In this document: positions 18,463 through 26,503 of the stretch, piece by piece | Numbering within the stretch: the first letter of the stretch is position 1 | How the letters are laid out: each line of letters begins with the position of its first letter | Source of the DNA: Flavobacteriales bacterium | Lineage (GTDB): Bacteria; Bacteroidota; Bacteroidia; Flavobacteriales_D; Cryomorphaceae | Length of the DNA: 33,089 nucleotides | Assembly: GCA_020201045.1 (NCBI GenBank) | Contig: JAIVHP010000264.1 | Location: 1 to 33,089 of the forward strand | Direction: 5' to 3' | The notes under the pieces: generated by a model | Seen by the model: only the letters and a program-made list of their open reading frames with translations | Databases searched by the model: none | What the model was told of the DNA's origin: nothing | Position numbers and translations under genes: made by a program

Positions 18463-18738
18463 ATAAATCAGTTTACGTTTTTTTAACTTTTTCGCAACAA
18501 GGCCGTAAATATATAGATTTTAAAGTCAGACGACCAAGAGCAATTTTCACCAATCATAAATCCAATCTGATCCAATCATTAGAATCCTACCGGATTTCAT
18601 GCCGATTGAAAGGGGTTAATCGTCCTTTAATTGAGCGATTTACCTTTCGGTGGTTACGTAAAGTTAAGGTGAGAATTAGCCGTAAACTAATTCCAAAAGG
18701 AATAGGAAATTCATTTTTATACAAGTCAAATTGACTCG

Positions 18739-19056
18739 TTAGCGCTTCGGTTTTTTCTTAAAGAGCCGCTGAAAGAAGTTTTCTTTGTGTTTATTCTTCT
18801 TTAACCGTTTCATTTTTTTACGGTTCTTCTTCATGCGTTTCCGCGTTTCTTTGGTCTGTAAGTCGCGGTGTCTCTCCCGCCCTTCTTCAAGTTGCTTGGT
18901 ATTGGCTTCCGAGCGTTCTTCCTGAAGCTCCATAAATTCTTTCTTCTGCTTTTTTACAGACTTCTGCTTTTCTCTTTTTTGACCAAACGCATTTGGACCT
19001 GAGATTAGGAAGGCGATGAAGATTAGAATAATGAATGTAAATTTGCGTTTCAGCAT
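18739..19056 (-). CDS. Small secreted Lys/Arg-rich coiled-coil protein
   Basis: The 105-aa product starts at the ATG at 19056; the track's extra four codons use a TTG. It has a hydrophobic signal-like segment (FTFIILIFIAFLISGPNAFG). Almost wholly charged, helix-forming sequence follows: KREKQKSVKKQKKEFMELQEE and RKRMKKNRKKMKRLKKNKHK, ending NFFQRLFKKKPKR. The net charge is strongly positive. No domain family is recognised. Being exported and very basic, it may bind nucleic acid, lipid A or other polyanions in the periplasm, but this is only a guess. It is divergent from the lipoprotein gene with a 24-nt gap. Confidence 0.65.
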   Translation of the reverse strand: MLKRKFTFIILIFIAFLISGPNAFGQKREKQKSVKKQKKEFMELQEERSEANTKQLEEGRERHRDLQTKETRKRMKKNRKKMKRLKKNKHKENFFQRLFKKKPKR

Positions 19057-19080
19057 ATCAGGGTACAAGAAATTTTAAGC

Positions 19081-19524
19081 GTGCAAAAATTAACTTACAC
19101 ATCTATTATACTCATTTTAGGGCTACTTATTGCCCCGGGTTGTAGAAAAGATCGAGATATTCAGGATAGCAGGGTGCCGGTAGTTCCTACTGATGTTACC
19201 ATTAACTTGAATTTACCCCAGTACCAACCGCTAGCCAACCCGGGTGGCTTTGCATACGTAATAGGTGGATCTCGCGGTATTGTGGTATACCGATATGGCC
19301 TGGAAGATTTTGCCGCGTTCGACCGGCATTGTACCTTTGAGGTGCAAGAAGGCTGTACGATAGAAGTAGAAGAAGCCAGCGTGGCCACGGATTTGGCATG
19401 CTGCGAATCATCGTTCGAGATTGTAAACGGGCTTCCTACCGAAGGCCCTGCAATTCGCCCGCTTTTGAGATACAATACGCAGTTTAATCCGAACGCCAAC
19501 TTACTACGCATCTTTAATCAATAA
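19081..19524 (+). CDS. Rieske-like lipoprotein
   Basis: This 147-aa predicted lipoprotein has a signal peptide with lipobox IAPGC, so Cys at about residue 21 would be acylated. The mature part resembles small Bacteroidota lipoproteins with a Rieske-like beta fold: INLNLPQYQPLANPGG, then FDRHCTFEVQEGCTIEV, ACCESSFEIVNGLPTEGPA and IRPLLRYNT, ending in LLRIFNQ. Canonical Rieske proteins use CxH and CxxH to hold a 2Fe-2S cluster. Here the two sites carry HC...C and CC, so a normal cluster is not assured. The start codon is GTG at 19081, because no ATG precedes the signal peptide. A terminator overlaps the stop region. Confidence 0.7.
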   Translation: MQKLTYTSIILILGLLIAPGCRKDRDIQDSRVPVVPTDVTINLNLPQYQPLANPGGFAYVIGGSRGIVVYRYGLEDFAAFDRHCTFEVQEGCTIEVEEASVATDLACCESSFEIVNGLPTEGPAIRPLLRYNTQFNPNANLLRIFNQ

Positions 19525-19553
19525 AAAACCCCCGCGTATTGCGAGGGTTTTTT
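19523..19553. terminator. Bidirectional terminator between lipoprotein gene and ahcY
   Basis: AAAAAACCC...GGGTTTTTT with inner CGC/GCG pairing gives a hairpin flanked by A and T runs on both sides. It serves the plus-strand lipoprotein gene, whose stop it touches, and the convergent minus-strand ahcY, 23 nt away. Confidence 0.85.
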
Positions 19554-19575
19554 AGATCAATATGTCGTTGCAGAA

Positions 19576-20892
19576 TTAATATCTGTAGTGATCTGGTTTG
19601 AATGGACCTTCCAGGTCTACACCGATGTAATCGGCCTGGTCTTTCTTCAATACTTCGAGTTCTACACCAATTTTCTCAAGGTGGAGCTTGGCTACTTTCT
19701 CATCCAAGTGTTTAGGCAATGTATAAACCTTGTTTTCGTAATTCTCGTGGTTATTCCACAATTCCAATTGTGCAAGCACTTGATTGGTAAATGAATTAGA
19801 CATTACAAAAGAAGGGTGACCAGTAGCACATCCTAAGTTGACAAGGCGTCCTTCTGCGAGGAGAATAATATCTTTTCCCTCTACAGTGTACATATCTACC
19901 TGCGGTTTTACTTCTACCTTAGAATCGCCGTAGTTTGTATTCAGCCAGGACACATCAATTTCGTTGTCGAAGTGCCCGATGTTGCACACAATCGTTTTGT
20001 CTTTCATGGCTTTAAAATGCTCGCCATGAATGATGTCTTTGTTTCCGGTAGCGGTAACAACAATATCAACTTCACCTACTGCGCTCATCATTCGCTTCAC
20101 TTCAAACCCGTCCATTGCCGCCTGTAAAGCACAAATAGGATCTACTTCGGTAACAATAACACGTGCCCCGGCGCCTCTTAAAGAAGCGGCCGAACCTTTA
20201 CCCACGTCGCCATAACCAGCTACAACGGCTACTTTACCCGCCATCATAACGTCGGTGGCTCTGCGAATGGCATCGACAAGCGATTCTTTGCAGCCGTATT
20301 TATTATCGAACTTAGATTTGGTAACCGAATCGTTTACATTGATTGCAGGCATTACCAATGTTCCCTTTTTCATTCGCTCGTATAAGCGGTGAACGCCGGT
20401 GGTAGTCTCTTCAGATAAACCTTTTATTCCGGGGGCCAATTCGGGATATTTGTCAAAAACCATGTTGGTAAGGTCTCCACCGTCGTCGAGAATCATATTC
20501 AAAGGCTCTCCATCCTTAAAGAATAAGGTTTGTTCGATACACCAGTTAAATTCTTCTTCGGTCATTCCCTTCCAGGCGTAAACCGGAATTCCGGCTTCGG
20601 CCATAGCGGCTGCAGCGTGGTCTTGAGTTGAGAAAATATTACAACTAGACCAGGTAACTTCAGCTCCCAGCTCAACCAATGTTTCAATAAGAACAGCAGT
20701 TTGAACGGTCATATGAAGGCATCCCGCGATACGCGCTCCCTTCAATGGCTTATCCTTTCCGAATTCTTCCCTGAGCGACATAAGCCCGGGCATCTCGGCT
20801 TCCGCCAGATTAATTTCTTTTCTTCCCCATCCGGCAAGGCTAATATCCTTTACTTTGTGAGGTAATTTTTTAGTGTCAGCAGTCTTGCTCAT
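19576..20892 (-). CDS. ahcY: Adenosylhomocysteinase
   Basis: This cytoplasmic NAD-dependent enzyme splits S-adenosylhomocysteine into adenosine and homocysteine, relieving product inhibition of methyltransferases. The 438-aa length is normal. Motifs in order are [16 protein letters not shown] (substrate site), [39 protein letters not shown] with the catalytic lysine and aspartate, the NAD-binding [28 protein letters not shown], and [20 protein letters not shown]. The C-terminal tail ends in KPDHYRY, as usual. A TATCTTTGC promoter box lies 27 nt upstream. No S-adenosylmethionine riboswitch-like structure was seen in the short leader. Confidence 0.97.
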   Translation of the reverse strand: MSKTADTKKLPHKVKDISLAGWGRKEINLAEAEMPGLMSLREEFGKDKPLKGARIAGCLHMTVQTAVLIETLVELGAEVTWSSCNIFSTQDHAAAAMAEAGIPVYAWKGMTEEEFNWCIEQTLFFKDGEPLNMILDDGGDLTNMVFDKYPELAPGIKGLSEETTTGVHRLYERMKKGTLVMPAINVNDSVTKSKFDNKYGCKESLVDAIRRATDVMMAGKVAVVAGYGDVGKGSAASLRGAGARVIVTEVDPICALQAAMDGFEVKRMMSAVGEVDIVVTATGNKDIIHGEHFKAMKDKTIVCNIGHFDNEIDVSWLNTNYGDSKVEVKPQVDMYTVEGKDIILLAEGRLVNLGCATGHPSFVMSNSFTNQVLAQLELWNNHENYENKVYTLPKHLDEKVAKLHLEKIGVELEVLKKDQADYIGVDLEGPFKPDHYRY

Positions 20893-20918
20893 CTAATCAA
20901 CGCTTTAAATTTAGAAGC

Positions 20919-20927
20919 GCAAAGATA
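20919..20927 (-). promoter_or_regulatory. Promoter -7 box for ahcY
   Basis: The minus strand reads TATCTTTGC, an exact TAnnTTTG match, 27 nt before the ahcY start. The leader is too short for an aptamer. Confidence 0.65.
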
Positions 20928-20985
20928 CAATAAGCTAGCGAAAATACTGAAGAATTAATCCTTAAATCCAGAGCTTTACGCCGTT

Positions 20986-21594
20986 ATGCCCCTTCTCTAT
21001 TATCGCTCCTTAGAAAAAGCTGAAGTTGCCCTTTGGAAAACACAGGAACCCACTGACTTTTATGAAACTGAACTCTTAAAACAAGAATTCCCCACAACTC
21101 CGGGAGCGAAAATACGCCATCCCGAAAAGCGCAGGCAATGGTTTGCATCCAGGTATTTGCTTTGCGAAGTTTACCCCGCCGCCATTCAGCTCTACCACAA
21201 CCAAAAACCTTTTTTATTAAATGGCCCGGAAGTATCGTTTAGCCATTCCAGCGATGTGGTGGGTGTTATGATTTCTGAAAGCCACGCGGGAATAGATTTA
21301 CAATACCCCGACCGGAAACTGGAAAAAGTTAGTTCAAAATTTTTGAACCCTGGAGATGAAGGCGCTTTTGGGGATATGCCACGACTTGATCGCCTAACCT
21401 GCATTTGGGCCGTTAAAGAGGCTACATTTAAGATCTTTGGGGCGGGTTTACCTTTTAAATCAATTAAATTAAAGGCTTACGACTCTGTAAAAGACGAAGT
21501 GGATGTAGAAGTAGAAAAAGAAGATGCCACACACCGATTTAAATTGGCATTGGTGTTCTTAAATGATCTGGTTTTGGCTTACCTGTTGAAATAA
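20986..21594 (+). CDS. 4'-phosphopantetheinyl transferase superfamily protein
   Basis: The 202-aa product belongs to the Sfp/AcpS superfamily, which moves phosphopantetheine from CoA onto carrier-protein serines. The two hallmark motifs are present: AGIDLQ at 101-106, with the Mg-binding Asp, and WAVKEATFK at 141-149 (family WxxKEAxxK). VSFSHSSDVVGVM, a substrate-contacting strand, lies at 83-95. The length fits the single-unit Sfp-like form common in Bacteroidota. No fatty-acid or polyketide cluster is adjacent, so the acyl carrier partner is not defined. It precedes the GGGP synthase gene by 19 nt, suggesting one transcript. Confidence 0.88.
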   Translation: MPLLYYRSLEKAEVALWKTQEPTDFYETELLKQEFPTTPGAKIRHPEKRRQWFASRYLLCEVYPAAIQLYHNQKPFLLNGPEVSFSHSSDVVGVMISESHAGIDLQYPDRKLEKVSSKFLNPGDEGAFGDMPRLDRLTCIWAVKEATFKIFGAGLPFKSIKLKAYDSVKDEVDVEVEKEDATHRFKLALVFLNDLVLAYLLK

Positions 21595-21613
21595 ATCTAT
21601 TTTTGAAATTGAT

Positions 21614-22348
21614 TTGAATATTTACAAAAATATCGAGCTGGCGAAAAAAGCGGGAAAGACGCTTATCGCACAGTTAATAGACCCGGATTTCATTCGCGAT
21701 TTCGACCATTTGGTAGACTGCAACTCGAGGGCGGAAAAGAGCGGAGTTGATTTTTTCTTTCTAGGCGGAAGCCTCATTACCCAGGCGCGAGGATGGGATC
21801 CGGTAAAAGCCCTGAAAGAGATTTCGTCTATTCCTGTTGTGTTGTTTCCTTCTTCACCTGCGCATACTAACTTAAACGCCGATGCTATTTTATTTCTATC
21901 GCTTATAAGCGGGAGAAACCCCGAGTATTTAATTGGTTCGCACGTAGAAGCTGCGCCCCTTCTGCGAAATTCGGAATTGGAAATTTTACCCACCGGATAC
22001 GCACTTGTTTCATGCGGAAAAACCACCACCGCCGAGTACGTAAGCAATTCGATGCCCATCCCATATGAAAAACCCGAAATAGCCGCTGCAACGGCCTTGG
22101 CCGGAGAGATGCTCGGTATGAAAATGATTTACCTGGATGGAGGAAGCGGAGCCGAGAAAACCGTTTCTCCCCAAATGGTAGCCACCGTAAAATCATGGAT
22201 AAGTGTACCGCTCATTGTGGGTGGCGGAATAAGAACCGTAGAAGACGCCGAAGCTCTGAGCCACGCCGGTGCAGATGTACTGGTTATTGGAAACGGTGCG
22301 GAAGAAAGGCCGGAATTTATAACGGAGATGTGTCAAAAGATGAAGTGA
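21614..22348 (+). CDS. Geranylgeranylglyceryl/heptaprenylglyceryl phosphate synthase
   Basis: This 244-aa TIM-barrel prenyltransferase joins a polyprenyl diphosphate to glycerol-1-phosphate by an ether bond. Family motifs are AKKAGKTLIAQLIDPDF, GVDFFFLGGSLIT, PVVLFPSSPAHTNLNADAIL, the glycerol-phosphate site MKMIYLDGGSGAEKTV, and VPLIVGGGIRTVEDAE with VLVIGNGAE. Bacteroidota members form the group II enzymes related to archaeal GGGPS. The start is TTG at 21614 (MNIYKNIELAKKAG). No ATG precedes it in frame and the upstream gene stops only 19 nt before. It is followed by a ThiE/TenI-like gene after 1 nt. Confidence 0.93.
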   Translation: MNIYKNIELAKKAGKTLIAQLIDPDFIRDFDHLVDCNSRAEKSGVDFFFLGGSLITQARGWDPVKALKEISSIPVVLFPSSPAHTNLNADAILFLSLISGRNPEYLIGSHVEAAPLLRNSELEILPTGYALVSCGKTTTAEYVSNSMPIPYEKPEIAAATALAGEMLGMKMIYLDGGSGAEKTVSPQMVATVKSWISVPLIVGGGIRTVEDAEALSHAGADVLVIGNGAEERPEFITEMCQKMK

Positions 22349-22349
22349 T

Positions 22350-22985
22350 ATGGACTTAGTTGTAATTTCCAGTGCCCGAAACGAGATAAACGAGACTACG
22401 GAAGTGGTAAAGATGTTTGAGTCGGGATTGGAAAATTTCCACATCAGAAAGCCTAAAATGTCCAGAGGGCTGCTGTCTGATTACATCAAACGGTTTCCGG
22501 AAGAATACCGAAACAGACTGGTCTTGCACAGTTACCACGGATTGGCACATCAGTATAAACTGGGCGGAATACACCTCAGCAGAAGCCATCGAAAACGAGG
22601 GAAGATGTACCACTTTGGCGTTTGGACGCGAAAGCGAATGAACCCCGATCTCATTATTACCCGAACTTTTCACAAACTTACCGATGTAACCAGCGACAAG
22701 CGAACGTATTCCTACGCTTTTTTAAGCCCGGTATTCGACAGCATTTCGCAGAGCTCGCTTTCCGCGGGATTCAGCCGCAGAGCCCTACTTATTCTAACCC
22801 CGCAAGCAAACCAGCCCATCTATGCACTTGGCGGCATTTCGATAGACAAACTGGAATCTGTTGCCGAAAATGGATTTCACGGAGCGGCTCTACACGGTTG
22901 CCTTTGGGAAAGCGATGAGCCCGCCCACGAAGTTTACATCAGGGCAAGGGCCACCGCCGACCGAATTCGCGACTTAAAAACCTGA
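22350..22985 (+). CDS. ThiE/TenI-family thiamine phosphate synthase-like protein
   Basis: The 211-aa TIM-barrel protein resembles thiamine phosphate synthase and TenI. Barrel elements are VVISSARNEI, LENFHIRKPK (matching the QxRxK phosphate site, but without the Gln), KLGGIHLSRSH (matching GVHLGQ), YAFLSPVFDSIS (matching GPvF) and PIYALGGISIDKLESVAENG. Several catalytic positions of bona fide ThiE differ, so it may be a TenI-like aminase regulator or isomerase, or a diverged enzyme. It begins 1 nt after the GGGP synthase stop, so translation is coupled. The same pair of genes is seen together in other Bacteroidota. The thiamine uptake genes start about 300 nt away on the other strand. Confidence 0.78.
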   Translation: MDLVVISSARNEINETTEVVKMFESGLENFHIRKPKMSRGLLSDYIKRFPEEYRNRLVLHSYHGLAHQYKLGGIHLSRSHRKRGKMYHFGVWTRKRMNPDLIITRTFHKLTDVTSDKRTYSYAFLSPVFDSISQSSLSAGFSRRALLILTPQANQPIYALGGISIDKLESVAENGFHGAALHGCLWESDEPAHEVYIRARATADRIRDLKT

Positions 22986-23011
22986 AGAATAATCGAACTC
23001 CGTTCCCCTAT

Positions 23012-23143
23012 GAGCGCTGCTCCTATTATCTATTTTGATAACTGACAGCTGATTATCAGAAATAAATTGATTTTGTTTTATCATAGCCTTAAGCAAAAAT
23101 TAGCGCTGAGAAAAGTGAGAAAATGGACAAGCAGGGCGTGTTT
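23012..23143 (+). repeat. Dispersed intergenic element, copy A
   Basis: Two conserved blocks flank a variable middle. Block 1 (23012-23044) begins GAGCGCTGCTCCTATTATCT and differs from copy B (30603-30635) at two positions over 33 nt. Block 2 (23095-23143) contains GTGAGAAAATGGACAAGCAG and matches copy B over about 49 nt with a few mismatches. The middle is about 50 nt here and about 21 nt in copy B. Both copies sit just downstream of a gene and in the same orientation. Confidence 0.75.
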
Positions 23144-23157
23144 AGGCGAGTGCGCAG

Positions 23158-23176
23158 CCCCGAAGCAAGTCCGGGG
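23158..23176. repeat. CCCCGAA/TTCGGGG-type hairpin, diverged copy
   Basis: CCCCGAAGCAAGTCCGGGG is a hairpin related to the two CCCCGAAACAAGTTCGGG copies at 31134 and 31165. All three are flanked by similar sequence, GCAG or AG before and TTGC after in two of them. Confidence 0.5.
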
Positions 23177-23323
23177 TTGCTCAAAAGGCTTAAGGCGTGC
23201 AAGCACGCTGTGAGAACTTGCAAAGAGAAAGGTCGTCGGGTTTCTCACTGATCGCTCGCGATCCTCGGCGCACTCATCAATTTGAGCTTTGGTTGTCCTT
23301 TTTCTCTGAGTTCTCTGCGTCAA

Positions 23324-25753
23324 TTACTTAAAAGAAGATCCAAAAAATAAAAATTGGGGGTAGTAAAAATTCTCTGTTACCTCGTCTCCGGCTATATAAG
23401 AATAGGTGTAGCCGTTTGAGACGTAGCGCTCATCGAGAATATTATTTACCAAAACGCTAAACTGAACTTTTTTGAATAGCAGGTTTTCTACAGTGTAAGC
23501 CACCCTAAGATCGTTTACTAAATAGGCTTCTATCGTGCGATTTTCATTTTGGGTATTATCCAGGTACTGTTTACCAACGTACTTAGAATTCAAATTAATT
23601 TCCAACCCTTTCATCGGTTCAAAATTCAATCGGCTCGCGGCAATAATAGATGGGCTAAAGCTGATCTCTGTATCTTCAAATCCTTCCGTGAGCACGTCAA
23701 AACCATCGGAGTAGTCGTAAACAACGTTCTGATAATTCCTAATCCTGTTTTGGCTTAGCGTTGCATTTACATTCCAATTAAACCATTTGGCAAAAAATAC
23801 GGTCGCGTCAACTTCTACTCCCGCCCGGTACGATTCATCCACATTTCTCCTTATAGATGCACCCACATCGTTTAACTCACCGGTAAGCACCAATTGATTC
23901 TGGTAATTCATCAGGTAACCATTGGCATTCACAACCAGCCTGCTGTCTGAGTAAGTATAGCCCAATTCGATGTTCTGCATTGTTTCGTGCTCGGGCTGTT
24001 CGCCTGGTAAAGCATCTATAAAGTCGTTTCGCACGGGCTCTCTGTTTCCTATTCCGGCATATACATATATAGAGTTCGATCCATCTAAGGTATAGCGGCC
24101 GCCAATTTTAGGGTTAAAGAACAGGAAATCGCGTTTTACTTCGATAGGAGACAAATCGTTGTCGGTTCCAAATGCCTCGTATTGCACACTGCGCAACTGC
24201 ATGTCGGCCATTAATTGCAAACGGTTGGTACGGTATTCCCATTTCGCATACACATTCAGATCGTCTTTATCTCCCACTCCGCGGTAGTATTCTTCCAGGT
24301 GATCGATCTCTCCAGCCATTTCGGCCCAAACGATTTCGCCAAAATGATCGCCTCGATAAAGATGAGCTCCACCACCGAGAATAACTTTGTGGTTGTCTTT
24401 CTCAAAATCCAGCGCGAATGTACCTCCGTAAAAATCGTTATCCAGCCATCTGCGGCGAATGAAATCCGATTCTGTAATAATACTATCCCCAATCATCGGA
24501 TTTGGCTTTCCGTAGTCGGCGTACTCATCGTCGCGGCGGTATTGCTCGAAAAATCCGCGGCCATAAGTGTAATGTCCAGCCAGGCGAAGCTGGATAAAAG
24601 GTGTGATTTTTTGAATGAGGTGTAGTTGGTAGTGATCTTGCTGATAATCGTCTACCTCGTTTTCGTATTGATAAAAATTATACGTCCTACCACTGCTCAG
24701 CAGATTTGCTCGCTGGTCTGGCGCATACCCTTCCCTGTCGGCGTGGGCATTCATAGCTTCTACATCGTTGTTCAGTCTAGATTCAGGTGTTCCGTACCAG
24801 CTTTGGTAAGTTCGCTCGGCGCCCCCAAAAGTAATAGCCTTTACCACGGTATTTTCGCCAAAATACCCACCGGAGAGGTAATAACTTTTCAGGTCGCTCG
24901 AAGCTCTGTCTATGTAACCATCAGATTGAATGCTAGACAGCCTTCCTTCCATAGCAAAGCCATTTTCCATGCGGCCCGTATTTACCTGTACGGTATTTTT
25001 AAACGTGTTGAATGAACCGGCGCTGCTCGACACCATACCACCGGCTTCGTCGTCGAGTAAGTTGGTTTCCATATTCACAGATGCTCCAAAAGCACCCGAT
25101 CCATTGGTGGAAGAACCCAGGCCGCGTTGTATTTGCACACTCGAAAGGCTGGTTGCCAGATCGGGCATATTCACCCAAAACACTCCTTGCGACTCGGCGT
25201 CGTTAATGGGTATGCCGTTCACCGTAACATTGATACGGGTTTGATCGCTTCCGCGGATGCGCATACCCGTGTACCCCACCCCTGCTCCGGCATCGCTTGT
25301 AGATACCAGCGAAGGCGTCCAGTTTAGCAGGATGGGAAGGTCTTGCCCAAGGTTTAGTTTTTGAATTTCCTTGCTTTCAATATTCTTGAATGTCGCGGGC
25401 GCCTTTCGGGATAAACGGGTGGCTTCTACCACCACTTCATCGGTGAGAAAGGGACTCGGTTTCAAGACAACTACCGGGTCTTCCATCCCTTGAGAGACCT
25501 CGATGGTTTCTACTTTGGACTCATACCCCAAATAAGAAACCCGCAGGCTGTGCGATCCAGGAGTAAGTTTCCCCACGTTAAAGGTTCCACTGGGTTGTGT
25601 AAAGAAGGCGCGGTTTCCGTCATCGACAGCGATTTGCGCGCCGTTTAAAGGTTCGTTCTCCGGGTTTACCACAATACCGGTTACTTCTACCTGTGCCGCT
25701 AATGCGCAAGGCAGTGAAACAGCTAACATAGCTGCTCTCCATAAATTTTTCAT
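23324..25753 (-). CDS. TonB-dependent receptor under TPP riboswitch, predicted thiamine transporter
   Basis: This is an 809-aa outer-membrane receptor. The signal peptide MLAVSLPCALAAQ is followed by a carboxypeptidase-regulatory-like domain (TGIVVNPENEPLNGAQIAV) at about 24-100. The plug domain lies at about 115-235 with YTGMRIRGSDQTRINVTVNG, IPINDAESQGVFWVNMPD and SSVQIQRGLGSSTNGSGAFG. The barrel ends NFYYPQFLFFGSSFK. The family alone covers many substrates. The TPP riboswitch in its leader, and the thiamine-binding, PnuC and kinase genes just upstream on the same strand, point to uptake of thiamine or a precursor across the outer membrane, as predicted for Bacteroidota receptors of this regulon. 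It has a separate promoter. Confidence 0.9.
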   Translation of the reverse strand: MKNLWRAAMLAVSLPCALAAQVEVTGIVVNPENEPLNGAQIAVDDGNRAFFTQPSGTFNVGKLTPGSHSLRVSYLGYESKVETIEVSQGMEDPVVVLKPSPFLTDEVVVEATRLSRKAPATFKNIESKEIQKLNLGQDLPILLNWTPSLVSTSDAGAGVGYTGMRIRGSDQTRINVTVNGIPINDAESQGVFWVNMPDLATSLSSVQIQRGLGSSTNGSGAFGASVNMETNLLDDEAGGMVSSSAGSFNTFKNTVQVNTGRMENGFAMEGRLSSIQSDGYIDRASSDLKSYYLSGGYFGENTVVKAITFGGAERTYQSWYGTPESRLNNDVEAMNAHADREGYAPDQRANLLSSGRTYNFYQYENEVDDYQQDHYQLHLIQKITPFIQLRLAGHYTYGRGFFEQYRRDDEYADYGKPNPMIGDSIITESDFIRRRWLDNDFYGGTFALDFEKDNHKVILGGGAHLYRGDHFGEIVWAEMAGEIDHLEEYYRGVGDKDDLNVYAKWEYRTNRLQLMADMQLRSVQYEAFGTDNDLSPIEVKRDFLFFNPKIGGRYTLDGSNSIYVYAGIGNREPVRNDFIDALPGEQPEHETMQNIELGYTYSDSRLVVNANGYLMNYQNQLVLTGELNDVGASIRRNVDESYRAGVEVDATVFFAKWFNWNVNATLSQNRIRNYQNVVYDYSDGFDVLTEGFEDTEISFSPSIIAASRLNFEPMKGLEINLNSKYVGKQYLDNTQNENRTIEAYLVNDLRVAYTVENLLFKKVQFSVLVNNILDERYVSNGYTYSYIAGDEVTENFYYPQFLFFGSSFK

Positions 25754-25811
25754 TTGTTCTGTATTATTTAGTTACGGAGCTCACTCGGGGAAAGCGAGCT
25801 TGCCAACTAAT

Positions 25812-25930
25812 TTCTCCCTACGCCGGTATTAACCGGATCAGGTGCACAACCAAAAACAGTATTGGTTGTAGGGTTTGATCTCAGCCTGTCCAAAAATCAC
25901 GTTTGATTGGCGGATATAGGCACCCCTGTG
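25812..25930 (-). promoter_or_regulatory. TPP riboswitch (THI element)
   Basis: The minus strand shows the full thiamine pyrophosphate aptamer. It has ACAGGGGTGCC, then GGCTGAGATCAAACCCT (the conserved CUGAGA and ACCC segments), ACCTGATCCGGTTAATACCG, and closing GCGTAGGGAGA. An extended hairpin (CAACCAATACTG/TTGGTTG) sits in the optional P3a position. It lies 59 nt before the receptor start and just after a promoter box. High TPP should lower receptor expression. In this phylum the THI element usually acts on translation or by termination. No obvious poly-U terminator follows, so translational control is likelier. Confidence 0.96.
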
Positions 25931-25938
25931 AGATGTGA

Positions 25939-25946
25939 CAAAGGTA
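25939..25946 (-). promoter_or_regulatory. Promoter -7 box for riboswitch-controlled receptor
   Basis: The minus strand reads TACCTTTG, an exact TAnnTTTG match. It lies 9 nt before the first aptamer helix, so the transcript would start at the riboswitch. It sits between the kinase stop codon and the aptamer, showing that the receptor is transcribed on its own. Confidence 0.65.
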
Positions 25947-25972
25947 ATTCTTACTTTATAACTACAAAAACA

Positions 25973-26503
25973 CTAAAGGTCAAAATGGTTGCGAATATAG
26001 CTTTCGGCGCGTTTAAAGCGCTGTATGCCTTCGCCTTCTACAATGAAATAATTATCGGAATAATTTGCTTCTACCTGTCTTTTGTAGAGCTCAAATAAAA
26101 AGTTGCGCTCATTTTCATCGGGTATTTCGCGCAGTGGATCTGGTGTCCAGGGCAAATCGGGTTTGCAAAGCAGTACAGCATGGTATTGCCGCTGTTCTAT
26201 AGCCAGGGCCACATTTCTGGGTACGCGATTAAAACGATGCCGCGCCCATATTTTCAACACCAGCATATCTGTGTCGAAAAAGACGATGCCGTTAGCCTTT
26301 TCCATAGCTTCTTCTTCATTGGCAATTTGCCCTTCGCATATGGCTATCAAATCTTCGTAGTCGTATTCACCATTTCGCGGTTCCAGGTATTCTCTGGCGT
26401 ACTCAGAGGCAAAGGAAGTTTGAAATTGCCTGGCCAAATAAGCTGCAAGTTCGCTCTTGCCCGATGATTCAGGGCCTGTAATAGAAACCTTAATAACTTC
26501 CAT
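25973..26503 (-). CDS. NadR-like P-loop kinase, possibly for thiamine
   Basis: This 176-aa ATPase resembles the C-terminal (ribosylnicotinamide kinase-like) domain of NadR. The Walker A motif GPESSGKS is at residues 10-17. The family features ASEYAREYLEPRNGEYDYED, VFFDTDMLVLKIWARHRFN and CKPDLPWTPDPLREIPDENE follow. In NadR this domain phosphorylates nicotinamide riboside. Here the neighbours are a PF01910-type thiamine-binding protein, a PnuC-family transporter and a TPP-controlled receptor, so thiamine (or its pyrimidine/thiazole part) is the more likely substrate. That is inference. The start is the ATG at 26503 (MEVIKVSITG), overlapping the pnuC stop by 14 nt. The track's earlier start lies deeper in pnuC. 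Confidence 0.83.
   Translation of the reverse strand: MEVIKVSITGPESSGKSELAAYLARQFQTSFASEYAREYLEPRNGEYDYEDLIAICEGQIANEEEAMEKANGIVFFDTDMLVLKIWARHRFNRVPRNVALAIEQRQYHAVLLCKPDLPWTPDPLREIPDENERNFLFELYKRQVEANYSDNYFIVEGEGIQRFKRAESYIRNHFDL

Larger units (their letters stand above)
22986..23323. other. Intergenic region carrying repeat-derived sequence, no gene
   Basis: These 338 nt lie between two convergent genes. No ORF with coding character was found. The 80-aa minus-strand track ORF (23081-23323) covers repeat sequence and has no family features. The first half is a copy of the dispersed element also found at 30603. It is followed by CCCCGAAGCAAGTCCGGGG, related to the 31134 repeats, and by AGAG/TCTCTG-rich sequence. 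Confidence 0.7.

Noticed and set aside
18463-18738. Regulatory RNA or small gene upstream of the 1250-aa receptor
   Set aside because: I found no aptamer, strong hairpin or exact promoter box. The AT-rich leader has only a weak TATATTTA-like sequence, and the overlapping 132-aa ORF lacks coding character.
23081-23323. 80-aa minus-strand ORF before the thiamine receptor gene
   Set aside because: It is composed of the dispersed element and AGAG-rich repeat sequence and has no recognisable protein features.
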